Below are positions 22,562-31,583 of a DNA stretch of 64,000 nucleotides, piece after piece. The DNA lies in NCBI RefSeq assembly GCF_900167205.1, contig NZ_FUWW01000003.1:85816-149815 (forward strand), given 5' to 3'. The position numbers and the translations under genes were made by a program. Position 1 is the stretch's first letter, and each line of letters begins with the position of its first letter. The notes under the pieces are model-generated. The model did not search any database and was not told where the DNA came from. It saw only the letters and a list, made by a program, of their open reading frames with translations. This DNA is from Eubacterium coprostanoligenes (lineage in GTDB: Bacteria; Bacillota; Clostridia; Oscillospirales; Acutalibacteraceae).

Positions 22562-22792
22562 AGACTGTTGAGAAAGGTTCTGAATTTTGTTTTCTTGCGA
22601 ACATTGCTGTACGATGGTACCGCTTGTTCACAAAAAACAAAAAACGCCAAAAATGCTGCAAGTTTGATACTTACAGCATTTTTTTAAACCCCACCGGCAA
22701 CACTTCGTGTTGCCACCTCCCCTTTTAAAAAATGGGAGGCATAATTCGGTTGATTATATTTTGGCGTGTTTCAGGAGCTTTATCGACAGTCT
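22562..22792. repeat. intergenic repeat copy B, MITE-like, with terminal inverted repeats
   Basis: A 231-base element. Its ends, 22562-22584 (AGACTGTTGAGAAAGGTTCT...) and the reverse complement of 22770-22792 (AGACTGTCGATAAAGCTCCT...), match at 19 of 23 positions. Inside are the left block TTCTGAATTTTGTTTTCTTG, an A-rich run, a terminator hairpin, a GGCAACA/TGTTGCC hairpin with a CTTCG loop near 22696, and the right block TTTTGGCGTGTTTCAGG. The blocks are shared with copy A at 18524-18824. No ORF of note. Confidence 0.75.
22653..22686. terminator. terminator inside repeat copy B
   Basis: ATGCTGCAAGT (22653-22663) pairs with ACTTACAGCAT (22669-22679) around loop TTGAT, then a T run. The stem differs from that in copy A at many positions, mostly by paired changes. 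Confidence 0.85.
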
Positions 22793-22793
22793 G

Positions 22794-22826
22794 AAATACG
22801 ATGCCCTCACGGACATCGTATTTTTT
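22794..22826. terminator. terminator at the 3' end of hpf
   Basis: AAATACGATG (22794-22803) and CATCGTATTT (22814-22823), perfect 10-bp arms. The T run is best on the plus strand; on the minus strand it follows the hpf stop with a short T tract. Confidence 0.7.
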
Positions 22827-22835
22827 AAGTTTGAA

Positions 22836-23384
22836 TCAGTCACAAACGAGAACGCCGTAACCGTTTTTACGCTTGTAAACTATCTTTGTTTCGCCGTCAA
22901 TGCCGATATACACAAAGAATGTGTGTCCGAGCATTTCCATCTGAACGATTGCTTCATCGTCCGTCATTGTGTTTGGTGTGATGTGCTTAACTCTGTTTAC
23001 ATCGACCGAATCGTAATAAACTTGGTCGAAATCGTCCATAGTAACATCTTCATCCAAATCATCAAATGCAGTTGCGATTTCATCAATTCCGCCTTTGCGT
23101 TTTTTGTCAACAAAGAAAGTCTTGAGCTTACGAAGCTTACGCTTCAAATCATCAACCGCCATATCAACAACCGGCTCAATGCGGTCTGCTCTCGCTTCAC
23201 CTCTGATGAAAGAGCCGACATTTTTCACCGTAATATCACATTCGTATTCTCCACGCTCCTTGCTGAGCGTAACATCAAATGTTGCATTATCCGGCAGCAT
23301 TCTTTCAATTCTCTTGAGTTCCTTTTCAATGCCGTCTTTTGCGCCCTGCTTCAAATCGAAGCCTCTTGCTGTAATGTTAATCAT
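22836..23384 (-). CDS. hpf: long-form ribosome hibernation promoting factor
   Basis: 182 residues, the size of the long HPF of Firmicutes (about 180-190). The N-terminal domain (MINITARGFDLKQGAKDGIEKE ..., in parts) has the RaiA/HPF beta-alpha-beta pattern that blocks the decoding centre, with GEARADRIEPVVDMAVDDLKRKLRK as its basic second helix. After an acidic linker (DDLDEDVTMDDFDQVYYDS) the C-terminal domain VNRVKHITPNTMTDDEAIVQ through GHTFFVYIG and TKIVYKRKNGYGVLV makes the dimer that joins two 70S ribosomes into 100S particles. GGAGG lies before the ATG; TATAAT at 23439-23444 on the minus strand is a likely -10 without a clear -35. Confidence 0.95.
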   Translation of the reverse strand: MINITARGFDLKQGAKDGIEKELKRIERMLPDNATFDVTLSKERGEYECDITVKNVGSFIRGEARADRIEPVVDMAVDDLKRKLRKLKTFFVDKKRKGGIDEIATAFDDLDEDVTMDDFDQVYYDSVDVNRVKHITPNTMTDDEAIVQMEMLGHTFFVYIGIDGETKIVYKRKNGYGVLVCD

Positions 23385-23470
23385 ACTTATGCCTCCATTC
23401 GAACAATAGTGAGAGAAATATCTTTCCCCCCTATAATCATTATACCCTGTATTATGAGCTAATAAAAGTA

Positions 23471-23498
23471 TTGTAAAATTCCTTTTTTATGATATAAT
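23471..23498 (+). promoter_or_regulatory. promoter of the MFS transporter gene
   Basis: TTGTAA (23471-23476) and TATAAT (23493-23498), spacing 16 bases, followed by a leader of about 50 bases. Confidence 0.75.
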
Positions 23499-23555
23499 AG
23501 AATTGATGTGTGTATGACAAATTCATGCATTATTTTTTTACAAAAAGGTAAAATT

Positions 23556-24746
23556 ATGAAACAGAATTTCAAATCAACCGTCAACGCTTGTTTTTTGGCA
23601 TACATAGTTCAGGCAATAGTCAACAATTTTGCGCCGTTGCTGTTTGTTACTTTTCAAAAAGAATTTGACATTCCGCTGTCGCAAATTACATTGCTGATTT
23701 CTTTCAATTTCACAATTCAGCTTTTGGTTGACTTGCTGTCGGCAAAGGCAATCGACAAAGTCGGCTACCGCACATCAATGGTTCTGGCACATTTTCTGTC
23801 GGCACTTGGTCTGGCAAGCCTTGCCGTGCTGCCGTTTGTATTACCAAGTCCGTTTGTCGGACTGCTGATTTCGGTTATGATTTACGCAGTCGGAGGCGGA
23901 ATTTTGGAGGTTTTGGTCAGCCCGATAGTTGAAGCGTGCCCAACCGATAACAAGGAAAAAGCAATGAGCCTTTTGCACTCGTTCTACTGCTGGGGACATA
24001 TGGCAGTCGTGCTGTTAAGCACCGTGTTTTTCAATATTTTCGGCATCGAAAATTGGCGAATTGTCGCCGTGATTTGGGCAATATTACCAATAATCAACGG
24101 CATTGTTTTTGCAAAAGTACCAATAGCAAACTTGATTGATTCGGGCGAAAAAGGTATGAGCATAAAAGAACTGTTCACATCAAAGGTGTTTATAATTCTG
24201 TTCATAATGATGGTTTGTTCAGGTGCAAGCGAGCAGGCAATTTCGCAATGGGTGTCAACTTTTGCGAAAGAGGGCTTGGGAATTTCCAAAACGGTCGGCG
24301 ACCTTGCAGGACCGCTTTCGTTCGCACTGTTGATGGGCACATCACGAGCACTTTACGGCAAATTCGGCGACAAAATTTCCCAAAAGAAATTAATCCCTAT
24401 TTCTTGCATTGTGTGTATCGGAGCGTATTTAGTTGTGTCACTTTCACCGATACCGGCGCTGTCGCTGATAGGTTGCTCAATCTGTGGCTTCTGCGTGGGA
24501 ATTATGTGGCCGGGAACATTCTCGATTTCGTCGGCAATGCTCGCCAAAGGCGGAACGGCAATGTTTGCACTGCTCGCACTCGGCGGCGACCTCGGCTGCA
24601 GTGCAGGTCCAAGCCTTGTCGGCTTCGTGTCGTCAATGGCAAAGGATAACCTAAAAGTCGGCATCCTCGTAGCCACAATCTTCCCGATTATCCTACTGCT
24701 GAGCACAAACCTCCTCGGCAAATTCTCAACAAAAACCAAAGCCTGA
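23556..24746 (+). CDS. MFS transporter
   Basis: 396 residues from the ATG at 23556, preceded by AAAAGGTAA; a longer reading from 23508 lacks a ribosome site. Twelve hydrophobic segments are expected; the loop between helices 2 and 3 carries DLLSAKAIDKVGYRTSM, equivalent to the MFS motif A, and the central loop is short (LIDSGEKGMSIKELFTSK). The sequence is of the FucP/sugar-like branch (GASEQAISQWVSTFAKEGLG; SICGFCVGIMWPGTFSISS). Substrate cannot be read from sequence; a sugar is plausible given the nearby GH95 hydrolase. Transcribed alone, with a terminator well downstream. Confidence 0.85.
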   Translation: MKQNFKSTVNACFLAYIVQAIVNNFAPLLFVTFQKEFDIPLSQITLLISFNFTIQLLVDLLSAKAIDKVGYRTSMVLAHFLSALGLASLAVLPFVLPSPFVGLLISVMIYAVGGGILEVLVSPIVEACPTDNKEKAMSLLHSFYCWGHMAVVLLSTVFFNIFGIENWRIVAVIWAILPIINGIVFAKVPIANLIDSGEKGMSIKELFTSKVFIILFIMMVCSGASEQAISQWVSTFAKEGLGISKTVGDLAGPLSFALLMGTSRALYGKFGDKISQKKLIPISCIVCIGAYLVVSLSPIPALSLIGCSICGFCVGIMWPGTFSISSAMLAKGGTAMFALLALGGDLGCSAGPSLVGFVSSMAKDNLKVGILVATIFPIILLLSTNLLGKFSTKTKA

Positions 24747-24800
24747 CTAAATTTTTATTGATTTCAAAAAATTATAGTTTATTAATTTTTCTTGGTATGT

Positions 24801-24900
24801 TATAATATGGGAACAAAAGGCACAGTAAATTAGGGCGTTTCAAGAAAAATTTGAGATAAAAAAGCACAACAGAATTGATTTTCTGCTGTGCTTTTTCTCT
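24801..24900 (+). ncRNA. candidate small RNA with own promoter and terminator
   Basis: After the MFS stop an extended -10 (TGTTATAAT, TATAAT at 24801-24806, weak -35 near 24778) is followed about 50 bases later by a strong hairpin: 859-874 paired with 881-896 of the 24 kb block (AAAAAGCACA...TGTGCTTTTT). No ORF starts between them, and the next gene is convergent. The predicted transcript would be about 85-90 bases. It could also be a cryptic promoter with no function. Confidence 0.35.
24859..24896. terminator. bidirectional terminator between MFS gene and polysaccharide operon
   Basis: AAAAAGCACAACAGAA (24859-24874) pairs with TTCTGCTGTGCTTTTT (24881-24896), one mismatch, with A/T runs on both sides. 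It ends the leftward exopolysaccharide operon and rightward transcripts from the MFS side. Confidence 0.9.
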
Positions 24901-24939
24901 TTTTTACAACAAAATTAACTGCTCATATGCAATGAACTA

Positions 24940-26469
24940 TTATCTTTTTAACAATCTGTGCACAACCAAATTCTTAAAATATTTAAATTCATCGTTTCTA
25001 CAAAACACAATCAAAAATACAATATTGGGTAATATTGCAGTAATTATAACCATTATGATAAATTTAATTATTGTAACTCCTCCCGCAAACACAGCAGAAG
25101 AAATTAATTGCATAACTACAACAACACATGCTAATAAACTAAATCTAAATAGAAGTTTAAAATAATATGGCTTTACCGGTTTGTTAAATCCATCTCTGTG
25201 AATAACTAACGGCATATACCAGCCATTGATACATAATCTGGATATCGGAGTGGCAAATAAGACACCTGCTATCCCCAAAGGATAACTTAAACCGATAGAA
25301 AGTACAATATTTAGTCCTGCTACAACTAAAGGGAGATACTTGCCTTGTTTAAACAACCCAAGCGCAGAACGAAATGTAGACATAGTGTTTATATAGCCTT
25401 CAATAAAAAACCTAGAAAATAATGCAACAATTGCGATATTGCTTAATAAATAGTTTCCTCCTAACCAAATCTTTACAAACGGATTAGACAATGTAATTAA
25501 AGCAATAGCAGAAAACGCATAGAGCCAATAATTCATAAAATCAACTCGTTTAAACATTATGTATCCCGTTTCATCATCGCTTTCCACAAACAGATTTCCT
25601 AAACTTGCAGAAATTGCCAAAGTAACTTGCGATAAAACTGCTACAATCGCTTCCTCTATCATTATAAAATTTGATAACAATCCAACCCAATTCAATCCTA
25701 CAAACGCAGAAATAATAATTGAATCAGATGTATTCAAAATTTTAAAAGATATTTTTTGAAGCATCAGTGCTTTTACATCATCGAAAATTTTCTTTTTTTC
25801 TTGTCTTGGTAATTCTTCTTTTAAATTATTAAAAATCGGATAATCCTTTTTTACTCTAACCGCAATTGCAATATTTTGAAAAATAGTGCATAACATTTGA
25901 ACAATCAAATAAATCGTAAAATTCTTAAATGCTAATAATAAAACAATCTGAATAACAGTTTTTATTAAATTAAAGATAGTACTATAATTTGAAATCACAG
26001 AAGCTCTTTGGTCAGCTTGAAGCAAAGAGGACATATAAGCAAAAAACCAATATGACAATACAGAGTTAAACAAAAAAAGCAAATAATAAAAAGTCAAACC
26101 TTCAATATCAGGCTTGTTTTTTATTATCACATCTAAAAAAGGTACAATTAATAATCCTATAAAAAGAATAACTGTGCCAATTATTCGATAAACTCTTTTA
26201 TACAATCTCATTATTTGAGATAATTTAGTATAATCCTTTTCAGCCAACGGTTTATACATACTATAAACCATTGCAGTGCTAAATCCCAATTCAGCTAAAG
26301 ACAGCATATTAAGTATACTTGAATATAAACCATTAACACTCAAATAATCATTACTTAAACACTTTATAAATACAGTCCGAACAACAAACGCTGTTAGCAT
26401 AGATAAAATCCTAAACAGCATTCCACTAACCATATTTTTAGCCGAATTTCTTAATCTGCCATCACTCAT
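24940..26469 (-). CDS. Wzx-type polysaccharide flippase
   Basis: 509 residues with about 14 hydrophobic helices, the size of MOP/MATE-type flippases (Wzx, EpsK). N-terminal features include SAKNMVSGMLFRILSMLTAF, FIKCLSNDYLSVNGLYSSIL and LSLAELGFSTAMVYSMYKPL, all typical of the PST family in Firmicutes. It carries lipid-linked repeat units across the membrane for polymerisation. It is the last gene of the operon, ending 44 bases before a strong terminator. Its DNA is clearly more AT-rich than that before 24.8 kb. Confidence 0.9.
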   Translation of the reverse strand: MSDGRLRNSAKNMVSGMLFRILSMLTAFVVRTVFIKCLSNDYLSVNGLYSSILNMLSLAELGFSTAMVYSMYKPLAEKDYTKLSQIMRLYKRVYRIIGTVILFIGLLIVPFLDVIIKNKPDIEGLTFYYLLFLFNSVLSYWFFAYMSSLLQADQRASVISNYSTIFNLIKTVIQIVLLLAFKNFTIYLIVQMLCTIFQNIAIAVRVKKDYPIFNNLKEELPRQEKKKIFDDVKALMLQKISFKILNTSDSIIISAFVGLNWVGLLSNFIMIEEAIVAVLSQVTLAISASLGNLFVESDDETGYIMFKRVDFMNYWLYAFSAIALITLSNPFVKIWLGGNYLLSNIAIVALFSRFFIEGYINTMSTFRSALGLFKQGKYLPLVVAGLNIVLSIGLSYPLGIAGVLFATPISRLCINGWYMPLVIHRDGFNKPVKPYYFKLLFRFSLLACVVVVMQLISSAVFAGGVTIIKFIIMVIITAILPNIVFLIVFCRNDEFKYFKNLVVHRLLKR

Positions 26470-26483
26470 TTAATTTCCTCAAA

Positions 26484-27728
26484 CTATATTTTAAATATTT
26501 TTCTTTTTATTATTTCCTTCCAATCTTTTTTATAATGGTTTAATATAGCGTTTCTTCTGGCTTTTTCAAGATCAATATTTAACAAATAATCACAAACATC
26601 TTTATGAGCAAGATTTTCATAATTATCCTTCATATCCTTTATAATATCATTCCAAAAAACTATATGATTACTATCTAATTCCATTGCATTTTTTATAATA
26701 AATGTTTTTAATAAATCTAAAAAATCACCTTCAAAGTAAAAACCATATTCAGACAAATCATCTGCACCTTCAGCTATCAGAGCAAGCATTGATCTAAAAC
26801 ATTTTTCACATTCACAACAGTTTTTTGTGTTAAATGAACATACACGCAAAAACATATCCATATCACTTTGATTATGATACTCAACTAATTTCTTAACCTT
26901 TGCCTGACGGGATAATTCATAACCATCATGAATAGTACTTATTCCTGCACACTTTATACAATTGTCAATTCTTGGATCTGAAACGCAAATTATATACTGA
27001 CCAAAAGTGTATGAACTTGCAATATAGACCGTTTCTACAGAAAACTTATAAGCAGCCACCATAGCGCATCCAATAAACGCCATTGAATGTTGAAACCCAA
27101 ACCACCAAGTAGTATCCTTGTCATTGCAAAACTCTTTATCAACATTCGATGAAATAATAAATCTTGCAAAATTTGATTTTACAAAATACGATTCCAATGA
27201 CAAAGATGACGCTATTTTTTCAATAGCACTTACATCTGCATCATAGACCTTATTTTCTTCATCAGATTGATTTAGATACCATCCATTTGTATTAAATAAA
27301 ATTGGTTTCTTATCAATAATTCTTATGGTTGTAGTAGTTGCATCCACACCTCCAGTAAACAACTGCAATGCCTGATTATTAAATACAAAAGAATTCTTTA
27401 TTCTTTTTGCAGCTATTAACGTGCCACCAAAATCTATGTTTGAATGTAATTCTCTAAAAGCGGTTTTTAACGGTTGAATACAATCATAAAAATCTTCATC
27501 TATTTCATCAATCCAAATCACACAATCAACAAGCCAAGAAAACGGTAAAAGATTTAAAAGCAAAGGAACAACTAAAACAGATTTAGGAATATCGGTTACT
27601 TCAAATGTATATTCTGTAAAGAAATGATGTTCGGGTAAAAAAAACATCTCTAAACCTTTCGAGAGATTAAAGTATATGTCCACACATTTCCCATTGACCT
27701 TTATTTCTGTAATTTGAATACTTTCCAT
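26484..27728 (-). CDS. PP-loop (QueC-like) protein of polysaccharide locus, unknown function
   Basis: 414 residues. The central motif LFTGGVDATTTTIRI (near residue 124) resembles the SGGVDS PP-loop of adenine-nucleotide alpha hydrolases, with Ser replaced by Thr and by Ala. Near residue 300 a Cys cluster NTKNCCECEKCFRSMLAL resembles the metal site of QueC-type enzymes. The N-terminus (about 1-110) looks like a beta-rich substrate domain. Relatives occur in Firmicutes polysaccharide clusters with no known role; activation of a carboxylate on a sugar or an unusual amide-forming step would fit the fold. It overlaps the pyruvyl transferase gene by one base. The assignment is to a fold, not to a reaction. 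Confidence 0.6.
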   Translation of the reverse strand: MESIQITEIKVNGKCVDIYFNLSKGLEMFFLPEHHFFTEYTFEVTDIPKSVLVVPLLLNLLPFSWLVDCVIWIDEIDEDFYDCIQPLKTAFRELHSNIDFGGTLIAAKRIKNSFVFNNQALQLFTGGVDATTTTIRIIDKKPILFNTNGWYLNQSDEENKVYDADVSAIEKIASSLSLESYFVKSNFARFIISSNVDKEFCNDKDTTWWFGFQHSMAFIGCAMVAAYKFSVETVYIASSYTFGQYIICVSDPRIDNCIKCAGISTIHDGYELSRQAKVKKLVEYHNQSDMDMFLRVCSFNTKNCCECEKCFRSMLALIAEGADDLSEYGFYFEGDFLDLLKTFIIKNAMELDSNHIVFWNDIIKDMKDNYENLAHKDVCDYLLNIDLEKARRNAILNHYKKDWKEIIKRKIFKI

Positions 27729-28708
27729 TATCTAAACTCCTCAAATTGTGCTTTCCAACGATTTATTTCATCAAAAGGCATAATAACCTTTGTTTCAAAT
27801 TCACTATTTATCATTTTATCAAGTTTATCCACTTCGTCAATCATCAAGCAATTCAAATTATTACACGCATTAATTTCTTTTGCTCTTTCGTCAATAGCAA
27901 TTATTATTGCCCTTTTCTTATGACGCATTGCATAAACGCCACCATGAAGCCTTGTGCCAATATAATCTAAATCAACAGTGTCAAGAATATGTTCATACGC
28001 TTCTTTTGTTGGTGAAATAAGTTCAATTTTTTCAGTATTAATAAACTTATTAAAATAATCCAAATCATTATCTCCCTGAATCCAACAATACACTTTTGAA
28101 TAATTCTTTTGAACAATATCAATCATTTTTTGCTCATTTGGATTTAGCTCTGTTCTTGCAGTTAAAGTAATTACTGCCGTATCCGCTTTCTTTGTTGGAA
28201 TTGTTTTGCAAAATTCCGGGGTAAGCATCCACATAGTAACACACCCGGTATTAATAGCCTTTAATCCGAGAACTTTCTCAACATATTCCTTGCTACGCTC
28301 ATCACGAACACTATGATAATATTCATGATTCAATACACTTCTATACAACTTTGTAGTGTATGAATTGGTATAGTCACCGGCGCCCGCACCAACACCAACA
28401 GTAATCACACCATTCAGCGGTTTTGAATTCCATTTGTTAATATTCCATTGAGGATAATGTGTTTTCAAATCTTTAACCAAAAGATTTGATCCGCCTGCAA
28501 ACTTGTAATCACAATTGCTATACATTTGGACAACTGATGAATTTCTCCAAACTGAAAAAGCATTAAAAGCCGGTAAATGTGTTGGCATATTATATACAAA
28601 TGAATCTTTTAATATCGGCATTAATTCTTTTCTAACGCACTCCATTATAATCGAGTCACCCATATTTGATGTCCCTATCGATGTATCCAATAATTGAATT
28701 CTTTTCAT
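27728..28708 (-). CDS. polysaccharide pyruvyl transferase-family protein
   Basis: 326 residues from the ATG at 28708 (TTAGGAGAAAAA upstream); a longer reading from 28750 has no site. PF04230-type features: SIGTSNMGDSIIMECVRKEL at the start, CDYKFAGGSNLL, the VGVGAGAGDYTN glycine-rich turn, YYHSVRDERSKEYV, and LDYIGTRLHGGVYAMRHKKR, which holds the conserved RLHG. Members move pyruvate from PEP to sugar hydroxyls, giving the polymer negative charge. In this operon it should decorate a repeat-unit sugar before or after flipping. Confidence 0.85.
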   Translation of the reverse strand: MKRIQLLDTSIGTSNMGDSIIMECVRKELMPILKDSFVYNMPTHLPAFNAFSVWRNSSVVQMYSNCDYKFAGGSNLLVKDLKTHYPQWNINKWNSKPLNGVITVGVGAGAGDYTNSYTTKLYRSVLNHEYYHSVRDERSKEYVEKVLGLKAINTGCVTMWMLTPEFCKTIPTKKADTAVITLTARTELNPNEQKMIDIVQKNYSKVYCWIQGDNDLDYFNKFINTEKIELISPTKEAYEHILDTVDLDYIGTRLHGGVYAMRHKKRAIIIAIDERAKEINACNNLNCLMIDEVDKLDKMINSEFETKVIMPFDEINRWKAQFEEFR

Positions 28709-28759
28709 TTTTTCTCCTAAACAGAAACAAAATAAAACAAATTTAACCAATGAAAATTT

Positions 28760-29476
28760 TCATTTTATAATCTTCTTTAATTTTTCAATAGTTTCTGTTC
28801 CTATTATTCTACGAATAGCTCTGTTAATCTTAAGCAATTTTGATGATTTATCACTCCAACTCGCATCATACCAATGAATTGAATATGTATTGGGTGTTTT
28901 GGTCAATTTACCTGTTAAACTGTCATACGGATTAAAATACTCTGCAGGATAAATATGAATATCACATACCGTTTGTTCACTTCCGTCCAAAAATATACCT
29001 TTTGTTTTAAACAAATCTGTTGCAACTTTCGGACATCCTATTTGATTATATGTTCCGTCATCATTTATAAAATTCCAATTTCTATAAACATCAATATGCT
29101 CTTTAAAAAACGGCATCCCTGCTTCTGCACCAAAGCCTAACCCCGACGCAACATTTTCATCATTTTCAAATCCCATATATGCCTTATTTTTAAGCAAATT
29201 GTCAAGCGGTTTAATAACCTCAACATCGGTATCCATATATATTCCGCCATACTCATAAACAATCATAAGACGAGCGACATCAGAAACGAACGCATACTTT
29301 TTTGCTTCATAAGCCTGCTCAACAAAAGGCATGCAATGAATATCAAAATTTGTTTCGTTCCACTCGATTATTTCATAATCCGGACAATACTTTTTCCAGC
29401 TGTTTATGCACTTTTGAACACTTTTTGGCTTTTCGTTTCCACCAAACCAAAAATAATGGATTTTTTTTGGAATCAT
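28760..29476 (-). CDS. GT32-family glycosyltransferase with DXD motif
   Basis: 238 residues from the ATG at 29476 (GGAG 8 bases upstream; the alternative ATG at 29488 contains that site). MIPKKIHYFWFGGNEKPKSV and YEIIEWNETNFD are typical of the OCH1/capsular sugar transferase group, and YEYGGIYMDTDVEVIKPLD contains the metal-binding DXD. Such enzymes use nucleotide sugars to extend the lipid-linked repeat on the cytoplasmic side. No membrane segment. Starts 1 base after the stop of the upstream GT4 gene, so coupling is likely. Confidence 0.85.
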   Translation of the reverse strand: MIPKKIHYFWFGGNEKPKSVQKCINSWKKYCPDYEIIEWNETNFDIHCMPFVEQAYEAKKYAFVSDVARLMIVYEYGGIYMDTDVEVIKPLDNLLKNKAYMGFENDENVASGLGFGAEAGMPFFKEHIDVYRNWNFINDDGTYNQIGCPKVATDLFKTKGIFLDGSEQTVCDIHIYPAEYFNPYDSLTGKLTKTPNTYSIHWYDASWSDKSSKLLKINRAIRRIIGTETIEKLKKIIK

Positions 29477-29477
29477 A

Positions 29478-30674
29478 TCAATCTCCAATAAGTTTGTATA
29501 ACTTTTCTATTTCTTTTGAATTTGTATAATCTGTTTTCTTTGTGTTTTCAATTAATTGATTCTGTAAATCTTTATCATCTATAACTTTTACAATTCCGTC
29601 AGCACAGCCCTGATTGTCCATTGGTACTATTACTCCGTCAAAACCGTCTTGTAACTGTGATTTTGATGAAGCATAATTTGTGATAATAACCGGCTTATTA
29701 AGAATTTGTGCTTCTCTGACAGCAACACATTTTCCTTCATATCTTGAAGGCTGAACATAAATATCGCAAGCTTTTATATACGGATAAGGATTTTCTTTTT
29801 TGCCAAGAATAATAACAGTATCCTCCATATTATATTGTGCGATTTTTGATTTAATTAAATTCTCATCAGCACCGTAGCCAATTATATACCATTTGAAATC
29901 TACGCCTTTTGATTTGATAATGCTTGCAATTTCAGGAACATCATCAAAATTCTTCGCTTCACAAAATCTGCCGATAGAAAGTAATTTAATCGAATCACCG
30001 GTCATTTCATTTTTCACATTAAATAAGTCTGCTTGTTCTTCAATAAAATCTTTTGATAGAATATTTTCAATCTTTACAATTTTATTTTCAAGAGATGGAA
30101 AAGTAGACAAAAAAGCCCTTGTAACATCATCGGAAATAGAAACAATATTATCAAATTTTGACCACATTGCCAATTCAGATTTAACATCTAATTCGATTGT
30201 TGAATAATCTGTATGTATCCAGGCAATTTTTTTATCAGCATTTACTTTTTCAGAAACAATGTAGTGAGGCGTTAAAAAACTAATTGCTATATCATAATGT
30301 TCATTATTAACCTTAGGCAAATACTTAACTGTATGCTTATGGCTGTATTCAATAGCAACCGCGCTTCTATTTAAAGTGTGTTTTATATCATATAACTTTG
30401 CCTTTAATTTTCCACAAAGACGACCCAAAACAACTTTGATTTGACCCTCTTTAAGTGCCAAAACCATAGGCTTCATTATAGCACTATACTGCGAAATTTC
30501 AGGCAACAAATTAACTTGCTTGGGTATCAACGGCATCAATTCACCACTGTGTTTGAGTAAAAACAAATCGACTTCATACTTTGAATAATCTATACTATTA
30601 AGTAATCCAAGTAATGCTCTTTCTGCACCGCCGATTTCCATTGCGTGTGAAAAAATAAAAATTTTCTTTTTCAT
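29478..30674 (-). CDS. GT4-family glycosyltransferase
   Basis: 398 residues, GT-B fold. The start KIFIFSHAMEIGGAERALLG is the nucleotide-sugar transferase N-terminal signature with the GGAER motif; the C-terminal donor site has LLSIGRFCEAKNFDDVPEIA, KKENPYPYIKACDIYVQPSR and YEGKCVAVREAQIL with the EX7E pair. Expected to add one sugar of the repeat unit. Member of the tight leftward run of transferases; 3 bases from the next upstream gene. Confidence 0.88.
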   Translation of the reverse strand: MKKKIFIFSHAMEIGGAERALLGLLNSIDYSKYEVDLFLLKHSGELMPLIPKQVNLLPEISQYSAIMKPMVLALKEGQIKVVLGRLCGKLKAKLYDIKHTLNRSAVAIEYSHKHTVKYLPKVNNEHYDIAISFLTPHYIVSEKVNADKKIAWIHTDYSTIELDVKSELAMWSKFDNIVSISDDVTRAFLSTFPSLENKIVKIENILSKDFIEEQADLFNVKNEMTGDSIKLLSIGRFCEAKNFDDVPEIASIIKSKGVDFKWYIIGYGADENLIKSKIAQYNMEDTVIILGKKENPYPYIKACDIYVQPSRYEGKCVAVREAQILNKPVIITNYASSKSQLQDGFDGVIVPMDNQGCADGIVKVIDDKDLQNQLIENTKKTDYTNSKEIEKLYKLIGD

Positions 30675-30677
30675 AAA

Positions 30678-31583
30678 CTATTTAGCTTTCATTTTAAATG
30701 ACGAATTTTGCTTTACTTTATATTTAATTAACATTGACAAGGCAACCCCAAAAGGAATTGCCAAAATCGTCTGAAGTTTTTTAGGCGATTTTTTAATAAA
30801 TTCGTGTTCCTTTGCTATAATTGAACTCGAAACATAATGAACGCAAGTCTTAAACAAATCCAAGCCTGATTGACGCTCCATATCTGCAACTCTAAGAAAA
30901 GCAAAACCTTTCGGATTATTAAAATATTGCTTCCACATTGAAAATGATGAACCGTCCTCTTGATAGTCAACAACACAAACCGGCTCATTCATTATCAATA
31001 ATTCTTTTGTTTCATCAATGATATGATACTTATATACAAGACCGACATACTTTTCTCCCTCAAACTCGGGATATGCCGGAGTTGCTTTTATTACATCTGT
31101 TCTATATATTAATTTCTTATCTCCAGAGCCGCCGTTTTTATAATATCCCATTAATGTAGTGGATTTCTTATTTGGAAGTTCCGTTCCTATGACATTACTG
31201 CTACCTTTATAAATATCAAGAGCAATAATTCCGGCATATTCATCAGAACCGTTTTTCTGCCAAAAACTAATAATTTTTTCAACCGCATCATCCGGCATAT
31301 AATCATCTGAATCAATGCAAACATTTAACTCAGTATCAATATTTTCATAAGCAACATTATGGGCAGTATGCATACCGCCGTTTTTTTTATAAATATATTT
31401 AATTTCAAAGCCATTTTCTTGCTGTTGCCATGTTTTAATCAAACCCGCTGTATTGTCTGTTGAACCATCATCAACAACAAGCCAAATAAAGTCCTTACAA
31501 GTTTGTCTGCAAAGGCTTTCAAAACATTGATTAATTATATATCCCCTATTATATGCAGGAGTAAATATTGTTAATGTTTTCAT
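30678..31583 (-). CDS. GT2-family glycosyltransferase
   Basis: 301 residues, GT-A fold. TIFTPAYNRGYIINQCFESL and WLVVDDGSTDNTAGLIKTW give the nucleotide-binding part; LNVCIDSDDYMPDDAVEKII has the DXD-like DSDD; an aromatic C-terminal part (SFSMWKQYFNNPKGFAFLR) may bind acceptor. The C-terminus is basic and may lie on the membrane. Overlaps the upstream GT4 gene by 4 bases. Confidence 0.88.
   Translation of the reverse strand: MKTLTIFTPAYNRGYIINQCFESLCRQTCKDFIWLVVDDGSTDNTAGLIKTWQQQENGFEIKYIYKKNGGMHTAHNVAYENIDTELNVCIDSDDYMPDDAVEKIISFWQKNGSDEYAGIIALDIYKGSSNVIGTELPNKKSTTLMGYYKNGGSGDKKLIYRTDVIKATPAYPEFEGEKYVGLVYKYHIIDETKELLIMNEPVCVVDYQEDGSSFSMWKQYFNNPKGFAFLRVADMERQSGLDLFKTCVHYVSSSIIAKEHEFIKKSPKKLQTILAIPFGVALSMLIKYKVKQNSSFKMKAK

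Noticed and set aside
22707..23462. Open frame on the plus strand across hpf
   Set aside because: Antisense to hpf with no promoter or ribosome site; hpf on the other strand is certain.
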